Assembly: GCF_905171775.1 (NCBI RefSeq) | Contig: NC_053492.1 | Coordinates: 323,211,645 to 323,275,644, forward strand | Length of the DNA: 64,000 nt | Origin: Rana temporaria | Taxonomy: Eukaryota > Chordata > Amphibia > Anura > Ranidae | Reading direction: 5' to 3' | In this document: positions 20,782 to 33,700 of the stretch, piece after piece | Layout of the letters: every line of letters starts with the position of its first letter | How positions within the stretch are numbered: position 1 is the first letter of the stretch | Program-made: the position numbers and the translations under genes | Notes under the pieces: model-generated | What the model saw: the letters and a program-made list of their open reading frames with translations, nothing else | The model's database searches: none | Told to the model about the DNA's origin: nothing

Positions 20782-22137
20782 ATGTCTGCTGAGCGTACAA
20801 GGAGAAGGAAAAAGAATTTCTCTCATGATGAGAGGGCCATCATTCTCGCAGGCATGGAGAGGCACTATGACCGCCTCCATGGGTCCAGGAGTAAAACTAC
20901 AAGCAAGGGGCGAAGGGATGAGATCCTGCAGAGGATAACGGATCAAGTGAATGCTGTGGGCAATGAGGCGAGGAGGCCCCATCATATAGGCAAAAAAATA
21001 AATGATCTTAGGAGGAGGGTCAAGGACAAGATGGCCCTCATGGCGAGGCATGCCAGGGGCACTGGTGGGGGACCTGCCTCAAGGATCCGTCTGACACCAG
21101 ATGAGGAGGTAGTTGCCCGGTGCCTTACCAGGGTGCAAGTTGAGGGAATGCCGGGCTATGATTCTGTTCATCCGCCCTTGAGGACAGGTAAGTGTTTATT
21201 TCAACTATCTGGTGTGTAGCATGTGTGTGGGGGGAGGAAGGGAATATGTGACAAGTTTGTGGGTCCACCAACATGTGAATGTTTTGTGTCATCCACAGGT
21301 GTCCAGGATGAAGCTGGCCCGTCTCGTGCCCCTGCCCGTCCCACACCATCCCCTGATGCTGATGCCCCTGCCCGTCCCACACCATCCCCTGATGCTGATG
21401 TCCCTGCCCGTCCCACACCATCTTCATCTGATGAAGATGCCCCTGACCCCCAGGGAAGGCAAGCGGCATTGGTGGAGGAGAGTGGTGGCCACGCCTCCAT
21501 TGAGGAGGTTCTGCAGGATGCGGAGCATTTGGGGGAGGAGGTGTCACTGTCCCTTTTCATGGAGGATTTGGGAAGCTTGGCTGGTCCATCCCGGACCTCA
21601 AGCCCACGATCCTCCATATCCTCAGACTCCATCTCCAACCCAGCCACTCCCTCTGTCTCCATCCCCAACCCACCCCCTCCATCTAATCCCTCCCCCTATG
21701 CCAGGCCTGAAGCCTCTCGTGGACCAAGGAGGTCAACGCCGAGAACCAGGGGGGTACCCGAGTTGCTGTCTGTGACCCTGACCACTGCGCAGGAAGACCA
21801 GACCCACCTTATGGGTGCGATGGGCCAGGACTTCACTCGAGTGGCTGACAGCCTTGGGGAGAGGGGACATGTCACCGATGTGATTCAGGACATTGCAGGC
21901 AACACCACTGCAATTATCACATGTTTGCGGGATCTCGAAACCACCACAGCAAGCCTGGTGAAAGAGGTGCAGACCCTAAATGAGTCCGTCCAGGGGCACA
22001 CAGCTGCCATTGTTGGTGTTCAAACCGAGACCAATAACCTCCTGAGGAGGATAGCGGTGGCATTAGAGGGCAGGCCTCCTGCCCCGGTGGATGCTCCTCT
22101 GCCTGATGCACCCCCCCCCCCCCAACCAGGCAGTTGA
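20782..22137 (+). CDS. Harbinger-4 Myb/SANT-like protein, open
   Basis: Exons 20782-21187 and 21299-22137 (111-bp phase-1 intron), 414 residues. It is nearly identical to the Harbinger-3 protein, with one fewer 12-residue PARPTPSPDADV-type repeat and one codon fewer near the C-terminus. The DNA-binding region, splice sites and start correspond exactly. The coding frame is intact even though the element is interrupted downstream. Confidence 0.9.
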
Positions 22138-22200
22138 GGAGCCGGGGCCGGGGCCGTGGCCGAAGGCAGGCCAATTAGTTATTTTTTTGTGATGATTATT

Positions 22201-22254
22201 GCTCGTGTAAAAAGTTTTTTTCTATATTTTTCTAAGTATTGCTCTGGTAAAGAG
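22201..22254 (+). other. Hairpin pair after the Myb stop (Harbinger-4)
   Basis: The second copy (22241-22254) keeps GCTCTGGTAAAGAG with a T-run. The first (22201-22214) has decayed so that its stem no longer pairs. Confidence 0.4.
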
Positions 22255-22400
22255 TTTTTTATTTATTTTTGACAAATGCACACGGTGAGGCGTGCAGAAT
22301 AGTGTGACTGGTGTGAGAATGGGGGGGGGGGTTGACACTCCTGCCAGCAAAGGGGTGTCACCCTCTGCCGTGTGAAAGGTGTATGAATGTACAGTAACAT

Positions 22401-22467
22401 AATTGGAGCCTTGGCGCGGCGTTACTGCTCCCTAAAACAATGTGGTTTGATTGGGTCTAATCCAATT
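22401..22467 (+). other. Conserved intergenic block of Harbinger-4
   Basis: 67-bp block, apparently identical to the Harbinger-3 copy. The LINE insertion begins 3 bp beyond its end. Confidence 0.65.
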
Positions 22468-22947
22468 CGATTTTTTTTTTATTTCATTCTTTATTTTATT
22501 TTTTCTTATACACATTTAATTATTTAAAAAAAAAGTTCCAGGAACCGACATCATTCCTTATATGTGACTTAATCTTCAATATAAAATACAAATGATATAA
22601 AAGTCAAGTACACACATTAAATATCTTGTTTATGTAAAAGGAAGGAAAAGCAACATCCAATAAAAAAGGGAAAAAAGTGAGGGGGGGGGGAAAATAAAAA
22701 ATAAAAGAAAAAAAGAGATAGAATGCTCAGAAAACCCCTCCTTTGGACAGGGGAACTATTCTTATTCCTGTTCACGGTGTGGTTAGTACCTAATATCTTC
22801 GCCCTTAAATTTATATGCCTCCCTTTTCCTCTCTCCTCTAGTGAGGTTTCAAGGCCAGCCCCAGCTTTCCTGAATTGACGCATATATATCTTTATTTTTG
22901 GGTGTTTATTTTTATTTCTGCTTCATCCCAGTTGTATTTCTTACCCA

Positions 22948-25900
22948 CTAGAGGGGCAGGTCCTTCTCTTCCAGCCAAGGTCTCCACATCTCCTCAAACT
23001 CCCTAAGATTACCTCTTTTTGTATAAACTGCTCTCTCTTTACATATCGTCTCATTTACTGCTCCAATCCATTCTCTTATTGTTGGAGGTGTTATCGCCTG
23101 CCATCTTGACATTATTAATTTCCTGGCTTGGAACAGACATCTCAGTAATGCAACTGTGGTGGTTTTCTTCTCCCTCCGTTCCCTTCTATATCCCAGTACA
23201 CATAGTGTGGCTTCCGCCTCCAGAGGTACACCAAATGTCTCCCCTATGACATTTATCACTCCCTCCCAATAGCGAAACAACTTTGGGCATCGCCACACCA
23301 TGTGTACTAGGTCTCCAGTCCCCTGGCATCTAGGGCATTTGTCATCTGTTCTTCTTCCGAAGTTAAACAGGCGTTTAGGTGTATAATAGGCTCGATTCAC
23401 CAGCATCAAGTGGGAGACCCTTTGTGGGGGTGAGACCGAAACTTTCGACCCCATCTCCAAGACTCTCCGCCATTGATCCTGTGTCACTTCCCCCAGATCC
23501 TCCTCCCATTTCTCTTTTGTTTTTAGGAGATGCAGGCCCATATTAGCCTTTTTACCTATCTGTTTATATAGTTCAGAGATAAGTCCCTTAGTTGGTCCTA
23601 CCTTGCCAAGATTTTGAAAAAGGGGCATTTCACACCACATTAGGGTTTGTGTCCTAAATTGGGCTTCAAGGGCATGCCCCACCTGTATATAAGTAAAAAA
23701 TGAATATTGAGGTATCTTAAATTCCTCTCTTAAATCCTGAAATTTCCTATATTTATCCTCTTTATACAGTTGTTTCAACCTTTTAATGCCATTTATTTCC
23801 CATGCTCTGACCTTTCCTATCTGAAGGATTTCCTTCAATTTATTGTTATTCCACAATGGGGAGAATTCAGAAAACCCGGTATAGCCCATCAGTTTTTTAA
23901 CCGATTTCCATATTTTGGTTATCATCTTTATTGTTGGGTTCCTATGGCTAAAGGAATCGGCCTCTAGTGCTTCGAAAATAGTGTCATGAGAAACCCCATT
24001 CATCATTAACATCCCGTTGGGGGTACCTCCTCCTGGGATATTACCCCCCCCCCCCCTATTTGTTGCAGTTGTGCAGAAAAGTAATAAATCTCGGGTTGGG
24101 GTACTGCAAGTCCTCCCTCCCCCACCGGGAGTTGCAATGTGCGAAGACGTATCCTGGCCTGTCTCCCTTTCCAAATTAGCTCCCTAAAGAGGGATTCAAT
24201 TTTATTGAACCATTTTTTACAAATCCATACTGGGGAATTGTGCATTACATATAAAAGTTGTGGTTGCCAAATCATTTTGATTAAACTACATCTACCCGCC
24301 ACTGACAAATGAAAACGTTTCCAAATGTAGATTTTTTGTTTGAACTTAGCAAGTAGGGGGATGAGATTTTTATTAATGTATTGATTGGGATTTTTCGTCA
24401 CCAATACCCCCAGGTATCTCATTGTATCCACCACTGTTAACTGTGGCAATCCTCGTATCGCCGTTTCTCCAAGTGGGTCTACCGGCAGTAACTCGGATTT
24501 CCCCCAGTTTATTTCTAGTCCCGAGAAACTCCCGAACTCCTCCACCAGGCTCATTGCTTTTGACAGAGATTGTTCCGTGTCTCCCAGGAAGAGCAGGATG
24601 TCATCGGCATAAAGCGCGATTTTTTCTTCTCCCGTCGTTCTCTGGAATCCGGATATCTTGATGTTTGACCTAATAGCAATTGCCAAAGGTTCCATCGCTA
24701 GGGCGAAGAGCAGGGGTGACAAGGGACACCCCTGTCTCGTCCCCCTCTCGAGGACAATTTTTTTTGAGAATTCATTTTTTATTTTTAACTTGGCACTAGG
24801 GTTGTCATAGAGCATTTTTATCCACCCCGAAAATGTCGGGCCAAACCCAAATTTATCCAGCACCCTCCATATATACCCCCATTCTACGCTGTCAAAGGCT
24901 TTGGTCACATCCAGTGACAATACGGGCCTTGCTCCCTCATTCTGTGTTGGGGTTTGTAAGTTTAAAAATGTCCTCCTGATGTTCATACTAGTAGATCTAT
25001 TGGCTATAAATCCCGTCTGGTCTGGGTGGATTATTTTTGAAATAACCCTATTAAGCCTTGTTGCCAAGACCTTTGCTATAATTTTAGCGTCAGAGCACAA
25101 AAGGGATATAGGTCTATATGCCGCGGGGTCCAGGGGGTCTTTCCCATCTTTTGGTATAATTATAACAGTTGCTTCCAGCATTGAGACAGGGAGTTTACCT
25201 TCTATAGCTGCTCCATTCAATGTTTTTAAAAGCTCAGGTAGCAGTATATCTCCATAATATTTGTACATTTCCACTGGGAGCCCATCTGGTCCTGGCGACT
25301 TTTGGTTCGCCATACCTGCTATTGCCAATTGTATCTCCCCAAGTGTTATTGGGGTTTCAAGTTCTTCCCTTTCTAATTGTGTTATAAGCGGAATTTCTAG
25401 TCTCTCCAGGAAGTCCTCCATTTCTTTCTCCATTCCCCTTTTTTGTGTATTGTACAGTATTTGATAGTATGCCCAGAAAGTTTGCACTATCTCTGAGGTG
25501 TCTGAGGTTATCGTGCCAGTTATTAATCTAATGGACCGAACGCGGGAGAAGAGTTAGACTTTACCACCTGCGCCAACATCCTTCCAACACCTTCACCATC
25601 TGCAAATGAAGATTGTCGCAGGAAAAGTCGTCTAGTCTCTACTTCCCTTGTAATTACCGACTTATATGCTTGTTGTTTTTCAAGCCATATTTTCTTCCCC
25701 TTCGGCATCGGGTCCCCCACGTAATTATTTTCTGCCTCTAAGACCTCTCTACGGGATTTCTCCTCCGCCTCTCTTGCTTTTTTATTAAATTTTGCAATCT
25801 GCTGGATCAGGACACCTCGAAGGTACACCTTCAGGGTGTCCCATAGTATCCCAGTGCCCGTGGTACCTTCATTGATATCTACAAATTCCTTCAATTTAGG

Positions 25901-26686
25901 CAGAACTTCTTCCGATTTCTTTATCAACTCACACCAATATGCATTGATTTTCCACTCCCTCTGAGTTTTTTGTCCGCCTTGATTTAAGGTTAAAACCATA
26001 GGGGAGTGGTCAGACACTCCTCTTGGCAAATATATTACTTTTCCCACAGTCTGTAATGCTAACTGATTACCCAGGGCCATGTCAATCCTGGAGAGTGTAG
26101 AGTGCGTACTTGAGTAACAAGAGTATTGTTGAATCCCCGGATTCCTCACTCTCCACAAGTCTATCAACCCCACTTCTTCCATAAATTGACCCAGGCGGCT
26201 ATTCTTCAAGAGGTCTGGGGCCAATGGTGCGGGAAATCTATCGACCCCTTGGTCCAAGACCTCATTAAAATCTCCTACCACCAACACCGGTATCTCTTCC
26301 TTTCCCAATATAAATTTGTTTAATCTGAGCATAATATCAATCTTAAAGGGTGGGGGGACATACATATTCGCTATTATATACGTTTTATTATTTATTATAC
26401 AGTGTAAGAAAATAAATCGACCATGCTCGTCTATGCTGACCTGTCTGCAGGAAAATCCAACCCCAGCTTTCACAAAAATACTCACTCCTCTAGAATATGT
26501 GGAGTGCACTGAGTGATACTGCGTAGGGTATTTTTTACTCTGTAATAAATAACTTGTATTTTTCATTAAATGGGTTTCCTGCAGACACATCAGCCCTATC
26601 CCATGTTTTTCCATCGTGGCAAAGACTGCCGCCCTTTTAGCTGCAGTTCCCAGGCCCCTAACGTTCCATGAGCTTAATTTTAACAT
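22948..26686 (-). pseudogene. LINE ORF2 (endonuclease-RT), two frameshifts
   Basis: The endonuclease part (26686-25523) shows SWNVRGLG (Asn8), LQETH (Glu37), VVGDFNEV, LSRIDMALG and GVSDHSPM: all main AP-endonuclease motifs. The RT part (about 25530-24006) has SPGPDGLPVEMYK, YRPISLL, LDVTKAFDSVEW, GTRQGCPLSPLLF, LYADDILLF and MRYLGVLV. The C-terminal part (from about 24130) has a CPRCQGTGDLVHMVWRCP zinc-binding motif. Frame changes are near 25520 and in the G-run at about 24048-24060. Domain order and motifs fit the L1/Tx1 group. The enzyme would nick DNA and copy its RNA at the nick. Confidence 0.88.
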
Positions 26687-26759
26687 TTTACTTTACATAT
26701 AGTAGCCAAGGATATACCATAAAGGGTCGGGGATACCAATCCCAAATCATAATTTATAT

Positions 26760-27224
26760 AACTATTCTTTACCCAAAAAATTTTTTCCCTTTTTTTTTTT
26801 TTTTTGTGTGTGAGTAGTCTTTTACTAATTTACCGTGTCTATTAGAACTTGTGATCCAACATCCCCAAAAAATATATGTGCTATTTAGTATTATTTCCAT
26901 ATAGGTTTTCAAACTTTATTTTCCCATATAGAATTTGTACCCCTTGTACATTACTTTGCCATTTTCCCATTTTCACATTCCTTTGTGCATTATCGCTGCT
27001 TTCTATACTCTTCTTTAATTCGTGTTTTACATAAATTTTACTTATTGCAGTGAGCATTCTTTCCCTGTGTGTCGTGTGCTTATCTTCCCTTCCCCTCCCA
27101 CCCTTCCTCCCTCCCCCTCCCCTCCCTCCCTCCACCCTCCCTCTGCACCTACCCAGGTGTTCCCTTAAGGGGCTTCCTATGGCCGTTACCCACATCATCC
27201 TAACCTCTCTTAACACACCCTCAT
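26760..27224. other. LINE inter-ORF spacer
   Basis: About 540 bp separate the ORF1 stop from the ORF2 start. The spacer includes T-runs and a pyrimidine-rich CCCTCCC tract (27090-27145 on the plus strand). No reading frame is supported. Confidence 0.5.
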
Positions 27225-27707
27225 TCATTGGGACTTCATGTGTTTAACATCTTGTTTGAGGGGGTGCATTTCGTCCTCCATTTGTGAGATCCTCCCCTCC
27301 GCCTCTGATATCCTTTCGTTAGTTTTTCGCAGTTCCTGTCTCACTGAGACCAGTTCCTCCTTAACGCCTTTCATTTGATCGCACAGTTCTCCTAGTGCCT
27401 TTTTGCATTCATTCACCACTAAGAATACATCTTTTATTGTGGGAGCATCTTCTGGCCTGGGGATTACTTTTGGGTCCATGACTGTGGTAGCTGTATTCTT
27501 GTTAACAGAAGTTTTACTTGCTGCCGCTGTCGCTGTTTGGCCTTGGCTTCGTCTATCTGTGTTTATTTTGGCAGAGGCCTGGGGTGTTGAGCCATTTTTA
27601 TTTGGGGTTTGCTCTGTTGAAAGGACAAATTTTTCTAATTTGGCTGCTGCTGCAGCAGCTACCCCCACCTTGTCTTTTGCTGACCTCAATGCTTGCGGCC
27701 CTGACAT
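27225..27707 (-). CDS. LINE ORF1-like protein, short coiled-coil form
   Basis: 160 residues from the ATG at 27707. The N-terminal part is Ala/Lys-rich and low in complexity; residues about 110-160 form a heptad-like coiled coil (ELVSVRQELRKTNERISEAE). It stops after the coiled coil, and the RNA-recognition and C-terminal domains usual in L1 ORF1 proteins are not found, so the frame is probably truncated by mutation. It would bind the element RNA as a multimer. Confidence 0.6.
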   Translation of the reverse strand: MSGPQALRSAKDKVGVAAAAAAKLEKFVLSTEQTPNKNGSTPQASAKINTDRRSQGQTATAAASKTSVNKNTATTVMDPKVIPRPEDAPTIKDVFLVVNECKKALGELCDQMKGVKEELVSVRQELRKTNERISEAEGRISQMEDEMHPLKQDVKHMKSQ

Positions 27708-27734
27708 TATAAGGACAAAAAACTTCCCTGCTTC

Positions 27735-28365
27735 ACAAGTGTAAAGTGGAGAAGTCCCAGTTATCCTTGGTGCAGTGTGCAATATGCGTACTCTCACTTC
27801 ACTTTACTTCATTGCGCAATTTAATTCATTTAGGCCTATAGCCAATCCATACATCAATGCACGACACAGCGCAGTATAGTCACCATTAATTCATTTGAAA
27901 CCAGTGTGTCCTCTTTATCCTTTATAATCACGGCAGGCCAAAACTGCCTGAAACGAGCAAAGCAAAAAAAGGAGATTTTTTTTTCTCTGTCCTCTATTGA
28001 GGCTCTGTTGAGGCTCTGTCTCAGAATCAGGATCAGAAGCCCACCGTCTTATGTAGAGCCCATAATTAGCGGGGAGCAGATCAAATGGTGCCGTATTTAA
28101 ATGCTAGCAAATGTTAGGCAACAAGTCTGAAAGCAGGATATCACCCCAGTTGTACACCAGGAACCATGGGTAGTAAATGGTGATAGAAATCAATAACCCT
28201 GCTACACGAGTGTAAGGTGGAGAAGTCTCAGTTGTCCTCAATGCTCAATGCAGTGTGCAATGTACATACTCTCACTTCACTTTACTTCACTGGACAGTTA
28301 ATTCATTAGGCATATAGCCAGTCCATATCTCAATGCACAGCACAGCACAGTACAGTACAGCACTA
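27735..28365 (-). repeat. Duplicated segment in the LINE 5' leader
   Basis: Two similar segments of about 150 bp (27735-27885 and 28205-28365) are spaced by about 470 bp. Shared words include CTCACTTCACTTTACTTCA and the CAATGCACGACACAGC/CAATGCACAGCACAGC pair. They may be promoter monomers, as in other LINEs. The region 28500-29104 beyond is CpG-rich and has short GACGGGACGG repeats. Confidence 0.55.
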
Positions 28366-29132
28366 TTAATTCATTTGGCCTATAATCAGACCAAACAGCA
28401 TACCATAGTTCAGCACAGTTCAAGGCACAATGTATCCCATCGCCACTGTTATACGAGATTTTACTCACTTTTGTGCAGCTTTATGAGGCATAGTGGTGAG
28501 GCTTTTCCACGACTTCTCCTCCTTTAGACAGAGCTGCAAGGCTTTAGTATACCGATGCAGAGGAGGATTAAATCCTCCTTGTTAATCCGGTTCAACGCAG
28601 GAGAGTGGGGGGAACCCCCTGGCTATGTCCCGTGCCTCCCAGAGCCTCCTATGGCCAGAAAACGCCGATCCACGCCGGGACTGACAAGGCCGATCACGTG
28701 GGCTGGTCAGCTGACCACCGTCCTCCAATCACGCGCTCCGCTCGCCTGCTGCAGCTAAGCCTCCACCCCCGGGTCTCCTCCGTTCTCTCCCCGACTCCAG
28801 AAGCTCCCCGGACGGGACGGACGGGACGGACAGGCAAGCAAAAGCCCCCGCAGGACACAAACGCTCCCGATCAGTGAGCAGGTAACTCCTCTTGTTAGTA
28901 ATGGTAAGGTGTTATAACAAGGATGAAATCAGCAGGCACGGGGAACAGACTCCAGACTCCAGCGATTTTAAACAGCTTAGGCAGCACTCCCAGCATGACC
29001 TAACGGGGGGGAGATCCATGGGAGGTCCGGCACACACCTCTCCGCTTCTCACATCTCTGCCTCTGCCTCACTCACTCTCCACGCTCCCACATCCGGCCAC
29101 ACCCCACATTGTGCCATTTTTAATGTGTGTGT

Positions 29133-30305
29133 TTAACGTTCAAAGAGACGTTCAACGAGGCATCTCCTGATTGCTGATCCCTCAGCAGACGGGGTACCCT
29201 CAGGCAGGGGGGGATTGTCGGGTTGGGGGCTCAGGTCATCACGTAGTTCAATCTCCAGGCCCTTTCTCACTGCAAAGTTGTGCAGAATGCAACATGCCCC
29301 GATGATCTGGCACACAAAGTCTGGGGAATACAACAGGGTCCCCCCAGACTTATCCAGGCATCTGAAACGGGACTTCATTTGGCCAAAGGTTCGTTCCACC
29401 ACTGCACGGGTACTTATGTGTGCAGCATTGTAGTTTTCCTCTCCTGGGGTTTGTGGGTTCCGGAATGGGGTCATTATATGAGGTCCAAGTGCATATGCCG
29501 AGTCACCTGGAAGGGAAAAGACAGGAGGATGTTAGTCATGCATGTGTCCCTCGTAATGTCTGCGTCATGGGGGGGACAGTCATACCTGACACCCATGTCA
29601 CTCACCAACCAGCCAGCTGTCCCCATACACGTTCTGGTCAAACTCCATTGGGATGTCGCTTTGGCGGTAGATGAAGCTGTCATGACAGGATCCGGGGTGT
29701 TTGGCACGGACGTGCCATATGAGGCCATGGGCATCCACGATCACCTGGACATTGATAGAATGCCAGAGCTTCCTATTGCGGAATAGGTGCTCTGTGTCAC
29801 GGGGGGGCTGTAGTGCCACATGGGTGCAATCAATGGCCCCGATGGTGCGTGGGAATCCTGCAATTCTGACAAAATCTGCCCTTGCCTTATTCCGCTGGAC
29901 CTCCTGGGTGGGTCTGACGATTTGGTTGGACATGTGTCTCAGGATTGCGGGGACAACCTGGTGCACACATCTGCTCATGCTGGTTTGTGACATCCCAGCC
30001 ACACCTCCACTTGTGCGCTGAAAAGATCCAGTGGCCAGGAAGTGGAGTGTTGCCAGGACCTTGATCAGTGGCTGCACTGCATGTGAGCGGTGTGTTGGGC
30101 TGGTAAGGTCATCCTGCAGGATTGTGGTTATTTCCTGGATGGCTTGAGTATTAAATCTGAAGAGGCGATACACCTCTGCTTCCCCGATGGTCAAGACGTC
30201 TAATGGCGTTCGGTAAAAACGCTGCCGTGCCCTCCTCCTTCTCCTTCTCATTCTAAGCGCCTGGGCGCACACTAGTTGTGCTATGACCATGCCTGCCCCT
30301 GGCAT
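29133..30305 (-). CDS. Harbinger-4 DDE transposase, intact
   Basis: Exons 30305-29606 and 29506-29133 (99-bp phase-1 intron), 357 residues, almost identical to the Harbinger-3 enzyme. Asp149 (GAIDCTH), Asp199 (GSCHDSF) and Glu261 (VVERTFG) are all present; substitutions are few (for example ALG->TIG-type changes near residue 39 and Cys for Ser before HDS). The LINE lies beyond its 3' end and does not break the coding region, though it may alter transcript termination. Confidence 0.93.
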
Positions 30306-30835
30306 GTTGGCATACAGAAGTCTTGTCCTGCAAGTGTGGTTGCTCAGCTCGTCCGTAAGGGTGCTGCTAAAGCTGCTCTCCAGCTGACCTGCACACGTCT
30401 GGTGCAAAGTTGCCCCTGCTTTTATGAGGGGCAAGTTTACACCGGACGAACAGCTTACGCGCACCGCTCGTAGCCTGCGTCGGGCGGTCGTACGTTCGGG
30501 AATCTCCGTATATCCCTCATTTGCATATTTGATTATGAAATCAATGGGAGCGCTGGGCGTTCTCGGCGTAAATGTGCGCCTACGCTACGCCGGCGTACAA
30601 AAGTTGCGCCGATCGAAACAAGACTAATTTCTGGCATACCTGGTTCTGTGGGTACGGCGCACCGATACGACGGTGCATCTGTTCAATTGCGCCGCGCATA
30701 TCAAGGTGCCCCGGCGTAACGCCTTTGAGAATCTGGGCCTATGAATCAGACGCATAGATAGGAGCAGTGTAAGTCAGAGATACGACGGTGTATCTGGAGA
30801 TACACCGTTGTATCTCTTTGTAAATCTGGCCCTTG

Positions 30836-32281
30836 GGGGCAGATTTATCAAAGAGATACGACGACGGATCTCCTGATCCACCATCGTACCTCTGAGTCCA
30901 GCCGGTCGGATCTATGAGGCTGATTCAAAGGGCCAGATTCACATAGCTCAGCGGATCTATAGATCCGCTCGATCTACGTGAATTAAGATCCGCTCCCGCA
31001 AGTTTAGGAGGCAAGTGGCTAATTCACAAACCACTTACCTCCAAACTTGCGACGGCGGATCCTAAATCCCCCAGCGGAATTCAAATTCCGCGGCTAGGGG
31101 AGTGTCATATTTAAATCAGGCGCGTTCCCGCGCCGATTTAAATGCGCAGGCGCGGTCCGCGAAATTTCCCGGCGTGCATTGCTCCCACTGATGTCGCTAG
31201 GACGTCAGTGGTTGCGACGCTTACGTAAACGACGTCCGTCCGTATTCGAGAACGACTTACGCAAACGACGTTAAAAAATTCAAATTCGACGCGGGAACGC
31301 CGGCTATACTTAACATTGGCTGCGCCTGATAAAAGAAAGGGTAAGTATACGACGGGTACGCCGCTACGGAAACGTCGTAAGAAGACTGCGTCGGGTCCGC
31401 GTACGTTCGTGAATTTGCGTATCTCGCTGATTTACATATTATTTCTTGTAAATCAGCGGGAACGCCCCCGGCACCATTTTTAAATTTAAAAATAGACCCG
31501 ACAGTGTAACACAGTGTAACACTGTCAGATCTAGCCCTATCTATGCGTATCTGATTCTATGAATCAGGCGCATAGATAGGACCAGTGTAAGTCAGAGATA
31601 CGATGGTGTATCTGTAGATACACCGTCGTATCTCTTTGTGAATCTGGCCCATAGAATCAGATTACGCATAGATCTCCCTTAGATCCGACTGGTGTAAGTG
31701 ACTTACACCAGTCGAATCTTAGGCTGCAATCTACCGCCGGCCACTAGGTGTCGTCGCTTTTTTTTACACGTCGGATATGCAAATGAGGACAACCGCCGAT
31801 TCAAGTCCGTACGCCCGCCCGTCGCTTTTTTTTAACGTCGTTTGCGTTCGGCTTTTTCCGGCGGATAGCTACCCCTGCTATATGAGGGGTAGCTAATGTT
31901 AAGTATGGCCGTCGTTCCCGCGCCGAGATTCAAATTTTTACGTTGTTTGCGTAAGTCGATCGGGAATTCTGATGGCCGCAATTGATGTAGCCGCCGCAAA
32001 CAATGACGTCCTAGCGACGTCATTTGGAGCATGCGCACTGAGAAATTTCGCCGGCGGCGCATGCGCAGTTAAATCGACGCGGGAACGTGCCTGATTTAAA
32101 TTGTACACTCCCCCTAGCCGCGGAATTTGCATTCCACTGGGGGAGTTACGATCCGACGGTGCAATTTTCGAGGTAAGTGCTTGGTGAATACTGCACTAGC
32201 CTCGCTAAATTGCACCGGTGGATCGTAAAACACGTAGATCGAGTGGATCTAAAGATCCGCTGATCTACATGAATCTGGCCC
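30836..32281. mobile_element. MITE B2, split by MITE A3
   Basis: Left part 30836-30929 and right part 31651-32281, homologous to MITE B1. TTG flanks both ends (30833-30835 and 32282-32284). It adjoins MITE A2 through the shared TTG. Confidence 0.82.
30930..31650. mobile_element. MITE A3, complete 721-bp copy
   Basis: Ends GGGCCAGATTCAC and GTGAATCTGGCCC. It has the same length (721 bp) as the inverted copy at 62811-63531. Short conserved foldback blocks recur. Flanks AAA and ATA do not give a clean duplication. Confidence 0.88.
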
Positions 32282-32284
32282 TTG

Positions 32285-32327
32285 CAGTATACACTAAGTA
32301 GGTTTAAGTGCAAACTATACAGCACAA
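32285..32327 (+). repeat. 46-bp repeat: end of M1 and start of M2
   Basis: 32285-32297 completes monomer M1. 32298-32327 is the first 30 bases of M2, which is completed at 36993-37008 beyond MITE C2. Confidence 0.75.
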
Positions 32328-33700
32328 GGCCCATATTCTCTCTAAATATCCGCGGGCGGCGCGTAAGGCATTTACACTCCGCCGCCCCAAACTACAGGAG
32401 CAAGTGCTGTATTCCCCAAACACTTGCTCCGTAGTTTGGGGCGGCGGAGTGTAAATGGCCCGGCGTAGCCACGCGTATCTTCAAGGGGGCGGCTTATATT
32501 CAAATTAAGCGCGCCCCCCGATTCTAAGTAATTTAAAAAAGCCCAGTGCGCATGCTCCAGTTCTCGGCGGAAAACGTCAATGACGCCGACGTGTGCGTCA
32601 TTGACGTAAAGTCGTATTCAAGAACGACTTAGGGAAACGACGTAGCCGACGGAAAAACACGACGCGGATCCGACGCTATCCGTAACATGGCTTACGTGGG
32701 ACATGCGAAAACTTACTCCTCATATAGCAGGAGTAAGTTTCCGCTTACGCAAACGACGTTAGCGTCGGGTACGCGACGCGAAATCGTTCGGGAATCGGCG
32801 TAGCAGGCTCATTTGCATAAACAAATGAGACCTTCACGTAAATGCCATCTAGCGGCGGGCGACGTAATTACATTTAAGATCCGACAGTGTAAGTGACTTT
32901 TTTTTTTTTCCCCAAACCTGCAATGCAAAAGGCATAATAGGCTAGTATGCACCGCATACTAGCCTATTATGAAATACTTACCTCGGAACGAGGTGTGTAC
33001 CACTTACCTGGTCCACGCCGAGCAGGATGTCATCTTGCTCCGGCGTGTCTTCCGGGTATCGCTGCTCCAGCGCTGTGATTCGCTGGAGCGGCAGGGTCCG
33101 GCGGATGCCGGTCCTTCAGCCGTGAATTCCCCCCTGCGCATGCGCCGCCCGCATTGCGGGGGGAATATCTCCTAAACCGTGCAGGTTTAGGAGATATTCT
33201 CCTTACCTACAGGTAAGCCTTATTATAGGCTTACCTGTAGGTAAAAGTCCAAATAGTGGGCCAGATTCACGTACCTCGGCGCATCATTAGGCGGGCGTAG
33301 CGCAACGCAGATACACTACACCGTCGAAACTTAGCGAGGCAAGCAGCCTATTCAGCAAGCAAATGCGCGCTGCGATGCGCCATCGTAACTTAATTTAGAC
33401 GGCGTAACCCGACGTAATTCAAAGTGGGAAGGAGGTGGGCGTGATCCATTTAAATGAAGCGTGACCCCATGCAAATTAAGGTCCGAACGAACGGCGCATG
33501 CGCCGTCACGTGATCGCATGCCCCGCGTCCCACTGCGCATGCGCCCCAATTCGCCTATCGTATTCCCCCACGATAACCCAGCCCACCGTTTCCGCCCAGG
33601 GCATAAATCCGCCCAGACATGCGCCAGTCAAGTGCAAAAGTACACCTGCTGGTTTTGGTCGTTTGGTGTGGCTACTTTTGCTTTCTTCTTATCCAAAAAG

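Larger units (their letters stand above)
22471..29104 (-). mobile_element. LINE of the L1/Tx1 group, near full length
   Basis: Minus-strand order: GC-rich 5' leader (29104-27708) with a partly duplicated segment, ORF1 (27707-27225), spacer, ORF2 (26686-22948) with AP-type endonuclease, reverse transcriptase and a Cys-rich C-terminus, 3' UTR, and an A-rich tail (22471 onward on this strand). Compared with Harbinger-3, about 53 bp of target is absent at the insertion point and no target duplication is visible. ORF2 has two frameshifts, so the copy is dead. Confidence 0.9.
20381..30739 (+). mobile_element. Harbinger-4, split by a LINE
   Basis: Ends GGCCCAGATTCTC and GAGAATCTGGGCC, with TAT on both sides (20378-20380, 30740-30742). 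The Myb gene (+) and transposase (-) are both open. A 6.6-kb LINE (22471-29104) sits between them and has replaced about 53 bp just past the conserved intergenic block. Sequence is almost identical to Harbinger-3. Confidence 0.93.
19749..30832. mobile_element. MITE A2, split by Harbinger-4
   Basis: The left part is 19749-20380 and the right part 30740-30832; together they are about 722 bp after one TAT copy is discounted, the size of the uninterrupted copies A3 and A4 (721 bp). TTG flanks both outer ends. The break lies in the GATTCTATGAATCAG palindrome that is continuous in other copies. Confidence 0.88.
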
